DNA from: Sophora flavescens
Lineage: Eukaryota; Streptophyta; Magnoliopsida; Fabales; Fabaceae
NCBI GenBank assembly: GCA_030762895.1
Contig: CM061064.1
Location: forward strand, 243,261,909 to 243,325,908
Reading direction: 5' to 3'
Length of the DNA: 64,000 nt
Part shown: in pieces, positions 45,801 to 57,058 of the stretch
Numbering within the stretch: position 1 is the stretch's first letter
Layout: each line of letters starts with the position of its first letter
The notes under the pieces: model-generated
Told to the model about the DNA's origin: nothing
The model's database searches: none
The model's input: only the letters and a program-made list of their open reading frames with translations
Position numbers and translations under genes: made by a program

Positions 45801-46014
45801 ATGTTGTATAACTCTTGCAAATCCCCTCACAAATAAGATGATCACGTATCTCCTCAGTTTCTAGTCGTCTCTCATTCAAACAGTTAACACAAGGACAATA
45901 AAACCTTCCGTTACCACTATCAGTAGCATTTGTTTTTACAAACTGTAGAAAATCTTCCACTCCATTCTCATACTCATCACTTGTCCGTCTAGCATTCATC
46001 CAACCGCAATCCAT
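42821..46014 (-). pseudogene. CACTA-3 TnpD-type transposase (tnp2 family), broken
   Basis: The first 278 codons (46014-45178) are open and cover the transposase-associated domain and the start of tnp2, which is broken in CACTA-2. Stops follow at about 45178 (DG-stop), 44657 (FL-stop-RNH), near 44510 (KKAT-stop-KK), 43948 (AAIIL-stop-QLEMYF) and 43648 (just after DGKGT). A frame change comes near 43000, after which the last 63 codons read to 42821. The tnp2 core (NDFPAYGNLCGYSVKGHKAC), DUF4218-like (MYPVERYMKILKGYM) and DUF4216-like (FKCQWVDQNNNGVQTDELGF) regions are easy to see. Confidence 0.85.
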
Positions 46015-46507
46015 GACTAAACTAATAACTTCGTACTTAGTCCAACATATTCATCAACCACTTCTTATGACAAGGTATGGCCCTATCCCATTCGAGAAGA
46101 AACTTTTTCAACATTCGGTTAACAGTTAGTCTTGAACTCTCATGCTCATACTCGACAAATTTCGGCAGTATTTCCCTTCGGTGTCCGACGTACACGACTT
46201 GAACGCGATGACATCCACCACGATAAAGTATGCACCTGGAGAACGAAAGGAAATGTATCAATCCAAACTTTCATCAAGTATATAACATTAGAATCAATGA
46301 ATAACTATTTTAACTGAATGAAGAAAAAGTTTTTTCCCAAACTGTCCAACTTTGGACAATTCAAGATCCAACACAATGAGCGGTACATTAAGCACTTACA
46401 CGTGTGCTCATTAGTATTGCATCTCAAACGGGAAACTAAGGCTTTACTAATTATGTAGGTTGCATGAAGATGAGGCTTGAAAAGTGAAGAAAATGAGCCA
46501 AGCAAAG

Positions 46508-46780
46508 CCTATCACGGCCTAGCCGTGACAGCCATCACGACCATGATAGAGTAGAGCTGAAAAGAAAAAATGGAAAAGTCAGAACTGGTCACGGCCAGCC
46601 CGTGATGTCCAAAACGGTCGTGACATGCCAACTGAACCAGACCCTCACAGGCAGAACTGATCACAGCCTAGCCGTGATGGTGGTCACGACCATGATAGAC
46701 CAACCAGTGAAGCATCCTCCAAGGCAGAATCCGTCACGGCCTAGCCGTGACAGGCATCACGGTCGTGACGCGTGATACCA
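46508..46780. repeat. GC-rich palindromic minisatellite (CACTA-3)
   Basis: The same TCACGGCC(T/A)AGCCGTGA and GGTCGTGAC-type motifs as CACTA-2, but with fewer units and several C-to-T or G-to-A changes inside CG sites (e.g. CACGACCATGA). Such changes are what methylated, decaying DNA shows. Confidence 0.8.
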
Positions 46781-46920
46781 CCACTGGTGTTCCTTTCTGT
46801 GTATCCTTTGTCCACCAATTGGAAAAATCCAGTCTTGGAGCCATTTCCACTATGGTGGATTAGACACAGATTCACACTTTATAACACTTCACACACAGAA
46901 CAACACAAGTATATTATAAT

Positions 46921-46981
<61 letters not shown>
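46921..46981. repeat. (AT)n microsatellite
   Basis: About 28 AT units inside CACTA-3; a young-looking, uninterrupted run. Confidence 0.95.
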
Positions 46982-46984
<3 letters not shown>

Positions 46985-47644
46985 TATACACAGAACAAGG
47001 ACTCAAGACACAAACTTCATCAAAGGGGTCACAACAAGGCACTAACACACTCATGATAGGGCCTAGACATGCAGTTGTACATGGATGCAGTTCACCATTA
47101 GCCTTACAACAACTAGGTTTTCACAGACACAATCAAAAATCTAAAAAATCTCAAGAATCAGAAAAAAAATAACAGATGTTAGGTTTTCGTTAAAATCTTG
47201 TTGAGGCGTAACTCAGTATTGAAGAACAAAATCACAGAGGAAGAAATGAAATCTCAGTCAGATCTGCAGAGGAAGAAACGAAATAGAAGAGGAAGCTAAG
47301 TCAAAAGAGAAGAAAAAGATGAATACCTGGCGCAAATGGAAGAGGAAAACGTGAGTGGAAGAAGAAGAAGAATACCTGGAGCAAATGGAAATCGCGAGTG
47401 GAGGGAATGAAAAACAAAGGAATGCTTTGTTCTTAATAGCAAGCATAGAAGGTTGTTGGCGGTGAAGCAACCAAACGTGATTTCTTCTTAGTGTGCTCAT
47501 GAGTGTGAAGCCTTCGTTAGCATGAACCAAAACAAAGGTTCCAGTTCTTGCTCGTATATGGAAGAGCGGAGCCAAAACAAAGGAAAAGGGTGCATGACAG
47601 ATGGAGGGAATGCAAAGAGAAACAAAAAGTAGGGTTTTGTCAAA

Positions 47645-48020
47645 TATTACACATCGGTTATTGAAAAACCGATGTGGTTAGTCATATTTCACATCGGTTC
47701 TATAATAACCGATGTAGAAACTTACGATTTAATTTAAAATTTAATTTTTTTAAATTTATTACATCTTTTATTTGAAAACCGATGTGATTAATTTATGTTA
47801 CACATCGGTTCCCTGAAACCGATGTGGAAAGATAAAATTTTAAATTCTATTTTTTTTTTAAATTTTATACATCGGTTATTATCAAACCGGTGTGGTTAAT
47901 CTATATATTACACATCGGTTAATTTTTAAACCGATGTGGAATCCTTTGCTTTTAATTTCAAAAATGTCACCGCCTCGTTTTACACATCGGTTATTGAGAA
48001 ACCGATGTGGAATCTCCGAT
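47645..48020. repeat. CACTA-3 right subterminal array
   Basis: Repeated ACACATCGGTTAT and AAACCGATGTGG motifs in facing pairs up to the right terminus. Confidence 0.87.
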
Positions 48021-48045
48021 ATTAAAAGCATATTTTGCACTAGTG

Positions 48046-49100
48046 AATGACCATACTTTTGGTCTCAGGGAATCCAATGAGAAACAATAACACATGGAGC
48101 AGAGGGAAGTTTTGAAAGAGAAAAAAATAATGCTCATTATTTCGCTTCCTCAACTACCATCACTCACATATCCATTGTAAATGTTACCTAGCCAACATTG
48201 TTTGGATATTGAAGAATGTCCCAAAAAAAATGTGGTCCATGTTTGAAATAACCATGGTCAAGATTTAATCTTGTATTCTTTTTATTTATTTTTTTGGCTT
48301 AAATCTACGTGTTACTATTAAAGTTTAAACACTAAGATTCGTAGAGTGAAATGGTAGCCTATTGGTATATGTTCCAACTTTTAAAATTTTAGAATATATA
48401 TAGACTTTCAGTAGGTTTAATTTATAGATCTTAAAATATTTGATAATTTGAGTCCTAATTCGATGGACTATGTCATATGCTTGCCAAATCCGGTAGCTTA
48501 GCGTGAATAAAAAGTAGCCTTAATTGATAATCATTTTTAGAACTAGCTTATAATGTTTTTTCCATACGCTACTTGAAGTAGAGTTTAAGCTTATAACTTA
48601 TAGTTTATCATTTTCTTTCATTTTTCTCCCAATATTATCTTAATTACTTAAAATCCTCACTTATTCTTAGCTACATAAAATAAAATCCTAATCATCCTTT
48701 GTTTTTTTTTTTTTGCATGTTCAAGTTTTCTATGTGGTGGCCTATAAAATTTGGTCATATATAGTTTAGACAAATTATACATTTTCATATAAAAAAAATT
48801 AAAATTATTTTGTTTAGAAAAATATATAAATGAGAATTGATTTCAGTATTTATATTTATATTTAAGATAACAAATAAATTTTATATAAAAATCATATCAA
48901 TATATTATTTTATTTATACAAAATAATTAAAATTAAATTAATATTAAAACTAAAATTAATATTTTAATTTTTGAAATGGTAAATTAATGAAAATAAATTA
49001 AAGTATCAAAAGTGATAATTATTTTAAAACAAATAATATAAATAATATATATATATATAATTTATATAAAATAAAATGACATGTTAATTAATATGATTAT
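48046..49100. other. Non-coding flank with inverted copy of 32400-32910
   Basis: 48046-48490 shows no gene. 48500-49060 matches 32400-32910 on the opposite strand (TACGCTACTTGAAGTAG-type and AAAATCATATCAATATA phrases). This suggests two insertions of the same AT-rich transposon relic. Confidence 0.55.
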
Positions 49101-49379
49101 GGAGAAAATGCTCTTTTCGTCCCCCTTCTTTTTCAATTTGTTGAAATTCATCCCCCCATATGTTTTTGACCGATTTTAGTCGGCTTATCTTCTCAATCGT
49201 GTAAAAATGGTCCCTCCGTCAAGTTATCATCCAAAAATTAATATAAATTGATGATGTGACATACATCAGCCATCTGCCACCCAAATGGCATGATTAGTTG
49301 GCAAAAAAATATAAAATACTTAAATGGTATAAAATTATTATAATAATATAATTGAGAATTATTGTCGGTCTAGACTAAG

Positions 49380-52300
49380 TGTGACACCCCCACTAGGTAT
49401 TATTTCGTAACACATGCGGAATTTAAATTAAAAAGATAATTTGTTGGTTGCTTTCGAAAATTAATTTATATAAGTACATAAACGTCTGAAATTGGGTATA
49501 AAAAATTTGTCACGACTCCAAACCTAAGCCTTGATCGGCACACCGGCTTACAATCCTAGCCTGGCAAGCCTATTTAATTTAGAGATATACTTGAATAAAA
49601 ACTAGTATTTTTACAAAAATTTCGATAGAGTCTCTTCTGTAATTCGGTCATCCCAGGTAAAAGAACACCTGCTAAAATAATTACATTTTCATTCCAGAAT
49701 TCCAGTTACACCAAATACAACGAGGCAGTAATATGTTAAAAATAGTTACATCAATAAGCTATACATGACCAAAAGGAAAAGCTTAGGTTTTCATTCAAAA
49801 GAGATGCTCTCCGAGCCATAAACATTCCATTTTAAAATAAAGACTCTCTGAGCCATACTCATACATACTATAAAAAATCTAAGTCTCAAACCCTAAGCTG
49901 GTCATTCTAAAAGTTATTTCTGAGGAAAACTCACGTGGTCATTCCACAATCAAATACTTCATCAAACAACCAGATCTAAGTCTCTGAGTGACTTAGGAAG
50001 ACTCCTCTTCACCATCTGTACTAAAGTACCCAGGGTACAATAGCGAACCATAAGAAACCTGATATATCTGTAAGGGTGAGATATCGACAAATGGATATAC
50101 CACACAACAGCCATATACATGATACATACAACACTTTAGTATATTAACATTTTAAACATTATTCATAGGTAAACAACAAGTATTGTTTCAGTGGGTCTCA
50201 TACCCGAATCAATCAATTTTATAAAGATAATTCATGACACTTCAATCATCAGGCTCTAAAATTAATCCCATGAGATACCATCACCGTTTTTATCATTAAG
50301 AAAGAAAGAGTTTATCAGGCTCATACGCCACGTTTGGCAAGTTGTCTCCGTCACCTCATGCACCAGGATCAACATCATCATGAATCCCTTATAACGGCCA
50401 TTCGGATGTATACCTCATCAAATATCATATCTTAAGCAGGTATTCGGTTAACTCAAGCACGTCAGCTAAAGGGAATTTCATATGAATAAAAGACTTTTCA
50501 TTATCGAGACTTTTCTTTGTGTTCACTCTTTTCCGTTGTTAAAGCCCAAAGCTAACAACTATTCACATTTTTCATTACTTGAAAACCAATAACACGGGAT
50601 ATGCAGTCCGAGTGCCCAATCACAACACCTTAGACCGATGCCGCAGTCCAATGTTGTGGTCATAGAAACAATTATAATTTTATCCATGTTTTATTTCAAC
50701 ATGATAAGGACTCCTAGCTCATAACAACGAAATTAGGACACACGGTCCTCAATTCCAAGATTAGGACTCCTAGCCCATAATATCACGATTAGGACCCGAC
50801 ACGGATCCCAGATCATGTGCTTATAACTGAATACTAGAGGCGACGTCTCGCGAACTAGTATTCTCTTTCACATGTGCTTACTTTTCACTCAGTGAAAATC
50901 AAAACCAAAATAAAACGTCGGTCACTTATCCAAGTAACCAGAACGTTTCTAAATCATTTAGGAGAAAATCTTTTCCTTTACAAATTCTTTTATAAAAAAT
51001 TTAGGAAATTCGTTTGCTTTTGAAATCCTTGATGAAATAAAGTCAAATATTTTCAAAGGGGTTTTTCCTTCATAAAACACATAGTTCAAAAAAAAGGTTT
51101 TTTCCTCTCGTACCAACTTTGGATCATAAAAAGGTAGTTTATGTTGTCTTAAAAACTCTTCAACATTTCTTTTCAAAATAAGAATCTCATTTTCTTGAAG
51201 TAAGCGTTTTAAACAAGGAACTTTTATAAATGAAACCAATACTTTCAAAGTCCTATCCAAGGCTTATTAAGGCTTTTAATCCTTTATAATAATTGTGGAC
51301 AGACTCAAGTCCGGCTTCTCAAACTTCAATCAACAGTAATATATTCTCAACAATAATATCACAGTTAATGACAATTCATCACATATATATAATTCATAAC
51401 ACTTTAAAGCAAGTAATGTTGAACTTCAAGTAGTAACCACAATAGTTCAAGTAAACAAGTCATTCAAGTATTGGCTCAATATCACAATAATATTCAAATC
51501 ACTCAAGCAAACACATACACACATGCATATAGTTATTGAATATCCCTAGGCAAGCTCCCCTTACCTTTGAAGACATGTAAAGGATCCTCATATTAATGCT
51601 CACGTTAGCTCCAAGAGTGAAAACTCTACTCCACCAAGTAAGCATAGCCGTGTTCAACATCACAGAGACACAAACCAAGCATGATAACAAACAAACAAAT
51701 TCACCAATTCAATTTTCATTCTCAAAACATGTAATCAAAAGAAACCATGCATTTAATTCAGTAAATAGAATCGTTTTCTCAATAACATCGATTTGGGTAA
51801 AAAGGATCCATAATTAAAATTGGGGAAAATTTGATTTGGTTTGAGAAACATGAAATTGAACTTAGAAATCTCTAAATAAAGGTCCTAATTTGAATAAAAC
51901 ATAGTTAATTTTATAGAAACACAATCGATTTCAAATAAAATCAAATTGGGGTTTAGGGTTCCTAAACACAATTTGGGGAAAACTCATTTGATTAAAGGAT
52001 AATAAAATTAGTTTAATAAAACACTAATTTATAGTCCCAATTGCTTAAAAACATAGTTTAATTTCATATTACAACATGAAATCAAGGAGCTAGGGTTAGG
52101 GTTTGAGAAATTAGGGATTTTGAACTGAAAGCTCATTAGGTGGAAACTTCACTCACCCAACATAGAAATAGAAGAAGGGCGTAGTGGTGGTGATTTCCGG
52201 CGCGACGACTGACAGCGGCATCGGCGGAGGACAGTAGTGGAATCTGTTTTGTAGCAACACAGACCAAAAGAAAGGGGTAAGTTTCAAAGAATGAGATGAG

Positions 52301-53240
52301 GAGGTTCAAGCTAACTAAAAGGAGGTGAGAACCACCATGGAAGGCGGCGACCGAAGCTTACCACGGTGGAGGTACGATTTGAGTGACAGAGGTGGCGGAG
52401 GACGAGAACTGAACAAGCGAACTGGACGTGGTGGTTGTGCGGTTCCGGCAGCGATGCAGGGGCTCTACCACGGCGGTGATGGTCTCACCGCGACGGAGTG
52501 ACCTTCGTACGATGGAGATGGCGCATTCATGCGAGCAGGGACTCGGGGTCATCCTCCTCAAGCTCCGGCCGAAGCTTCTCCCTCGGTGGCACACGACTCC
52601 GAGCGGTGCAGGCGGTGGCGCGATCTAGTACAGCAAGTGGGAATGAGAAGAAATGGAGTTTGAGAGGGAGGAAGAAAAAGAAAGTAGCAGGGAATAAATA
52701 GAGAAAAGGGTTGGGGGGGGGGGGGGTTACGGGTCATTAAGGGAGAGAGGAGAGAGTAAAATTTAGTTTTGTATTAGTGGGTACACCATGAGTGATAAAT
52801 ATTAAGCCTAAAAATAAATTTGTTTTTAGTTTTTGAATCAAAAAAATAAAGGGTGACAAATATATACTTTCAAAATTTGAAATAAAATAGAGATTAATAG
52901 TTGAATCGATCAACTAAGAAAATCCACGATCCAACATTTAATCTCCAGTTAATGTCAAACCAGTTTATTTTCAAATCTAAAATTAAATAGAATGAAAATA
53001 TGAAAATACTTTTCTCTTAATCATATTATTTAAAACATTTTTTGTACTCGTAATAATAGTGACAATAACGTAAATTATTGTCTAGTAAGCGTGCATTCAC
53101 TGAAATAAGTCAGTGCTAACGCACCCAATAAAATAATTTGAAGAGAGTAATTTAATTACTCAAACTAAACCAAATAACAAAATAAACATAAACATCCAAA
53201 TAAAATAATTAATCATACGTGTAAAAACTAGGGTGTTACA
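49380..53240 (-). repeat. Solo-LTR-like repeat, 3.9 kb, with 5-bp target duplication
   Basis: The ends are TGTGACACCC and GGGTGTTACA, with CTAAG on both sides (49375-49379 and 53241-53245). It has no gag or pol. It matches the 16398-20469 repeat on the opposite strand at several landmarks. TG...CA ends and a perfect 5-bp duplication around a non-coding long repeat mark a solo LTR. A G-run of about 14 lies near 52711-52727. Frames in the GC-richer part (52150-52700) show no recognisable protein. Confidence 0.82.
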
Positions 53241-53449
53241 CTAAGCTTCTTACCTTCCTCAATACTTATCTCCGCTCCACTCTGTTGGTTCTCTACTATA
53301 TTGTTGCCGTCCAATTTATTGTTGATCCCCTCACAATATGAGGTCTTCTAACCCCTTTTGACATACCATATTGAGAATGATTGCAAAAGAAATAATTTTT
53401 ATGAATTTATTTATATCATTGCCAAAAAAGTATAGTACCAAGTCTCGTT

Positions 53450-53695
53450 ACCTAATTTTTTTTTGCTAACCCACCATAATTAAGGCGTTTGGCTCCCCTG
53501 TAAGCTCCCCAAGGTATCCTATAAACTTAGGCCATTTCAAAAGGCTATGGGATTAATCCCCGAGTTGACAGTGGGATGTACCATTTTTTACACACGGGGT
53601 TGGACTGCCTACCATATGGGCAACTCCAGGAATCGAACCCGAGTTCTTTTCATGGGGAGAGGCACGTTACCAACTCTCCCAACACCATGTTTGTC
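53450..53695 (-). mobile_element. tRNA-derived SINE
   Basis: Read on the minus strand, the head TGGTGTTGGGAGAGTTGG has the spacing of a pol III A box. CGGGTTCGATTCC about 50 bases later is a near-perfect B box. The body of about 250 bp ends in TTAGC and a run of A. This is the build of a plant tRNA-related SINE. Target duplications were not clear to me. Confidence 0.7.
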
Positions 53696-54099
53696 CTTTT
53701 CCTGAATATTAAGGCAGGCAGAATCAACATCCAGTTTGAGTTCTTATAAAAAAAAATTCAGAAAGTATTAATATTTAACAATATGGAATCTAATGATCTC
53801 ATGATCAATATGATGGAAGATTTACTTCCCCGGTAGAACCTTATGCCTCTTGCAGATGGTGAAGGAAGAGAGACTGAAGGAAAGGGGATATATGGGAGGG
53901 ACTACATGGGATACGTTTGGATCTATTCACACATATGCCGCATCTTCAATTTTCCTAAGTTTTTAACGACAATTTAACAGATGTATTACTTTTACATAAT
54001 TGAAAAAATAGGAGGACCAAAATCGCTCAAAATAAAATTTTTGGGGGGGGCAAATTTCGTCAAAATAAAAATAATGGGGACGAAAAATGCATTTTAGCC

Positions 54100-55232
54100 T
54101 CTGATTTTTATTTTTATTAACAAAAAAATTATAGATAAAAATATATTCTCTGTTGTTTTTCAGCATCCTAAATATAAATCTAGTTAGTGAAATTAGTCCT
54201 TAAATAAATTCTGAGATATTTAAATTATTATATTTTATTTAAGAGAGGATAATGAGACAATTTAACTAATCCAATGGGGAATTGAGCAGTTACACAAAAA
54301 TGGATCCCAACATTAAAAAATATTGTAAATAGTTGAGATGTTGGGATTAAAATAATCCAATAAAAATGTGAACACCCATTTTGATTGGATGCCTTTCAAT
54401 TTTTTACTTAAATTTAGAAAATCCCGAAAATAAAACCAAAGAAAAATATTTTTCACTTCATTTATTTTTTATATTTGTCTTTTAATTTTTTTCAAAAATG
54501 AAATCAAATATAAAAAATCATAATCTTAAAAATGCTAAATTTTAGGAATAGTGGAGTTTCTTTTTAGCTTTTAATAAAATCTAGGAAAATGCAAAAAGAA
54601 ATTATAAACAAAAATCAAAAAAATATTTTGTCATAAATTTTGCCTTTAAAAGTTTTTACAACTTTTAAAAAAATAAAAATAAAAAACGGGAAAAAAAGCA
54701 TATAAGGAAGTTTTGGATGCAAAATAATGGTTGGATATGAGTTTAATGGGTGATAAAGATGACTTGTTTTCTTTTAAATTTTGAATATTCAAAAAGGAAA
54801 TAAATTATGAAAAAAGTGGACTAATTGAATTTACTAAAATAAATCAGAAGGATTTAATAGATAGTGAAAATTATTTTTTCCCTTCGAAAATTGAAAATCC
54901 AAAAAGGAAATAAATTAAGAGAAAAATTGAGTGATTTGATTAATTGGATCACTTATAAGGACTTGATTACATTATTAAAATTAAAGTAATCACATTGTCA
55001 GATTTTTATATATACTAGCAGCTAGTAAGACAGAAGACACACAAGACTTCTCTTCTTCCATCACTCCATCATATTTCCACCATCACCAGCTGTATAAACT
55101 AACTCAACCAGTGAGCTCACTGCCACCACTTACCTAGGAATTTATTGAAGGAACCATACTCCTTCATATATGTCAAGAGTCCATTGACGAGAAGGGACTG
55201 GAAAAGCACTAGGAGGTTAATTTCAAACGGTA
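54100..55232 (-). repeat. Dispersed block R, copy C (inverted)
   Basis: On the minus strand this reads parallel to copies A and B, including 'gctagtatatataaaaatc', the AATATTCAAAA/GGAAATAAATT runs and 'gtgaacaccc' near 54369. It preserves the site where CACTA-2 sits in copy B. Upstream of it (55090-55232, and 57059-57180 beyond the 55238-57053 element) the minus strand has peptide-like pieces such as SLKLVRDGNRW and SGLMHEILEDDY. Confidence 0.65.
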
Positions 55233-56798
55233 GTCATTGTAACGCCCTTCGTTACATTAGTAACCCAAATTAATTTCAATAAAAATCCTTCAAACATTTA
55301 ATTAAAAAAACACAAGTCATAAAATCTTTCTCAAATAACTAAGTAGGAAAATACCTCATATTAAATAAAAGAGTAAAAAAAATATCCATGTAATGAATAT
55401 AAATATAAATGAAAACCACAAACCTCAGTACCAGGCGTCTACTAACAAACCCAACGATAAATAAATAAATGTGTTTAGCCACATACGACTCCTTATTTAA
55501 GAAAATACTAACCAAACTAGAAAGAATAACTAATGGAATCCACTAAGTTTTCACGCCTCTTCAGTTTCAATGACGTCCTCCTCGTGCTTTGAAAACAATA
55601 CTTATAATGAGATATAAAATCCCAGTGATCAACAATACAGTTTTAAAAAAATATTTTCGAAAATAGCATTGTTCTCAACCGGCACGGTAACCGGAAAAAC
55701 TATCCATGGCACCCGCTAATTTTCCAAAATAACATATATAAAATAAAATACTTTTAATATCAATAATAATCTCATCTCAATACATCATATTCCATATAAC
55801 AGATAAATTCTAGTTTAATCCAAGCGGTCCGAAGACCTCCTAATTAAATTGGGTCGCACGACAATGGCGTCCCATTGCCCACCCCTACTCACGAGGAGTG
55901 TTTTGATGTCACCCTCCTGTCGGGGACATTTCCATTTCGATACCTCCCATGTGCACATGGTGGTATTTCTCCTTTTTCGACACCCCAACCTGTGGCGGTG
56001 TTACTTTCGATACTCCTTTTTTGGTAGTATTACTTATTTTCGACATCCCAATTATATAGTGATGTTACTTTGGATACCCCATTACGGTGGTATTACTTTT
56101 CGATACCCCTATCATAGGTGGTATTACGGCAAACATCATACAATTCATCATAAGGCACAATTTCATGTCTCATACGTGTAACAATTCAGTTACCAAAAAT
56201 TAAATATTTGATCTTATCATGCATGTCAAATAAACTCACCTGGCATAGCATACACCAATAAGCACGTCATTCAACTAATTCAAATACCAATCATGTATTT
56301 CATGCCATCAGTAACAAGAATAAATACCCAATTTAATAATTTTTTTTTATTTTAATTCAAAACCCCTAAAAAAATTAGTTTATTAATAACATGCATCATT
56401 CAATTGAAATCTCTCAAAATCATAGGTAAATCGCTCAACACAACAAACACATGTACCATGGAAAGGGTTATTAAAAGGTATTGTTGCTCACCTCTCGAAG
56501 ACCTCCAATGTGCTCTAAAAATTATGTATGATAAAAAATAGTGCTTCCTTAAAAATTATTCTTCCCTTCACTGGCGTTCTTGGATCTGTGTATTATAAAA
56601 GTCGTACGGCCAAGGAAGGAAACGCATAAACCTCCTCCTTTCTACACTGTGTTGCGGCGCTACTAACTTGCAAAGTAACCGATTTATATATACATGGCAG
56701 CAGGCACGGTCACTACCGTTTTTAGGTTTTTTAATTTTTTTTTCTTTAGCCAAAAGCATGGCTGCTTGGGCTTAACGCCCAAGTATCCTTCTTCTTTT

Positions 56799-56801
<3 letters not shown>

Positions 56802-56865
<64 letters not shown>
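56802..56865. repeat. (AT)n microsatellite
   Basis: About 30 uninterrupted AT units inside the 1.8-kb element. Confidence 0.95.
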
Positions 56866-56870
<5 letters not shown>

Positions 56871-56973
56871 GCATTCTTTATAATAGTTAATAAATTTCAA
56901 TAAATCCTTACACCATCACTTCTTTACACTAATTCTCCCATTTATATTTTATTTGCACTACACTTTTAATAAC

Positions 56974-57017
<44 letters not shown>
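56974..57017. repeat. (ATT)n microsatellite
   Basis: About 14 tandem ATT units near the right end of the same element. Confidence 0.95.
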
Positions 57018-57058
57018 TTCAAATTAATTATGTTAGAATTTTAGGATGTTACAGTCAT

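Larger units (their letters stand above)
39006..48045 (-). mobile_element. CACTA-3: complete CACTA (En/Spm) transposon, 9.0 kb
   Basis: It begins CACTAGTGCAGAAAAGGG at 39006 and ends ...TTTTGCACTAGTG at 48045. Matching AAT lies on both sides (39003-39005 and 48046-48048). It has the same orientation, gene order, subterminal motif and minisatellite as CACTA-2, and reads as a close relative along its whole length. The right terminal repeat has drifted more than the left. Confidence 0.93.
49101..54099. mobile_element. Candidate Mutator-like TIR element hosting a solo LTR and a SINE
   Basis: The left end GGAGAAAATGCTCTTTTCGT and the right end, read inward as GGCTAAAATGCATTTTTCGT, match over the first 55-60 bases, including a later CCCCCC run. 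The flanking 9-mers are tatgattat and tctgatttt, matching at seven of nine positions. This would suit the 9-bp duplication of Mutator-like elements but is weak. No transposase remains. Confidence 0.45.
55238..57053 (+). mobile_element. Short LTR-like element or solo LTR, 1.8 kb, target duplication GTCAT
   Basis: It begins TGTAACGCCC and ends GGATGTTACA, with GTCAT at 55233-55237 and 57054-57058. There is no coding capacity. It has repeated phrases 'ttactttcgatac...' (about 55920-56120), an (AT)n run at about 56802-56865 and an (ATT)n run at about 56974-57017. Ends and duplication fit an LTR retrotransposon derivative. Removing it joins minus-strand gene-like pieces on both sides. Confidence 0.8.

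Noticed and set aside
46772..47056. Frame with a long YIYIYI stretch
   Set aside because: Produced by the (AT)n microsatellite; no start context or homology.
52358..52701. Short GC-richer frames in the 49380-53240 repeat
   Set aside because: Overlapping frames on both strands with no recognisable domain, inside a solo LTR.
53600..53695. A functional tRNA gene
   Set aside because: A and B boxes are present but the cloverleaf is not complete, and the sequence continues into a SINE body.
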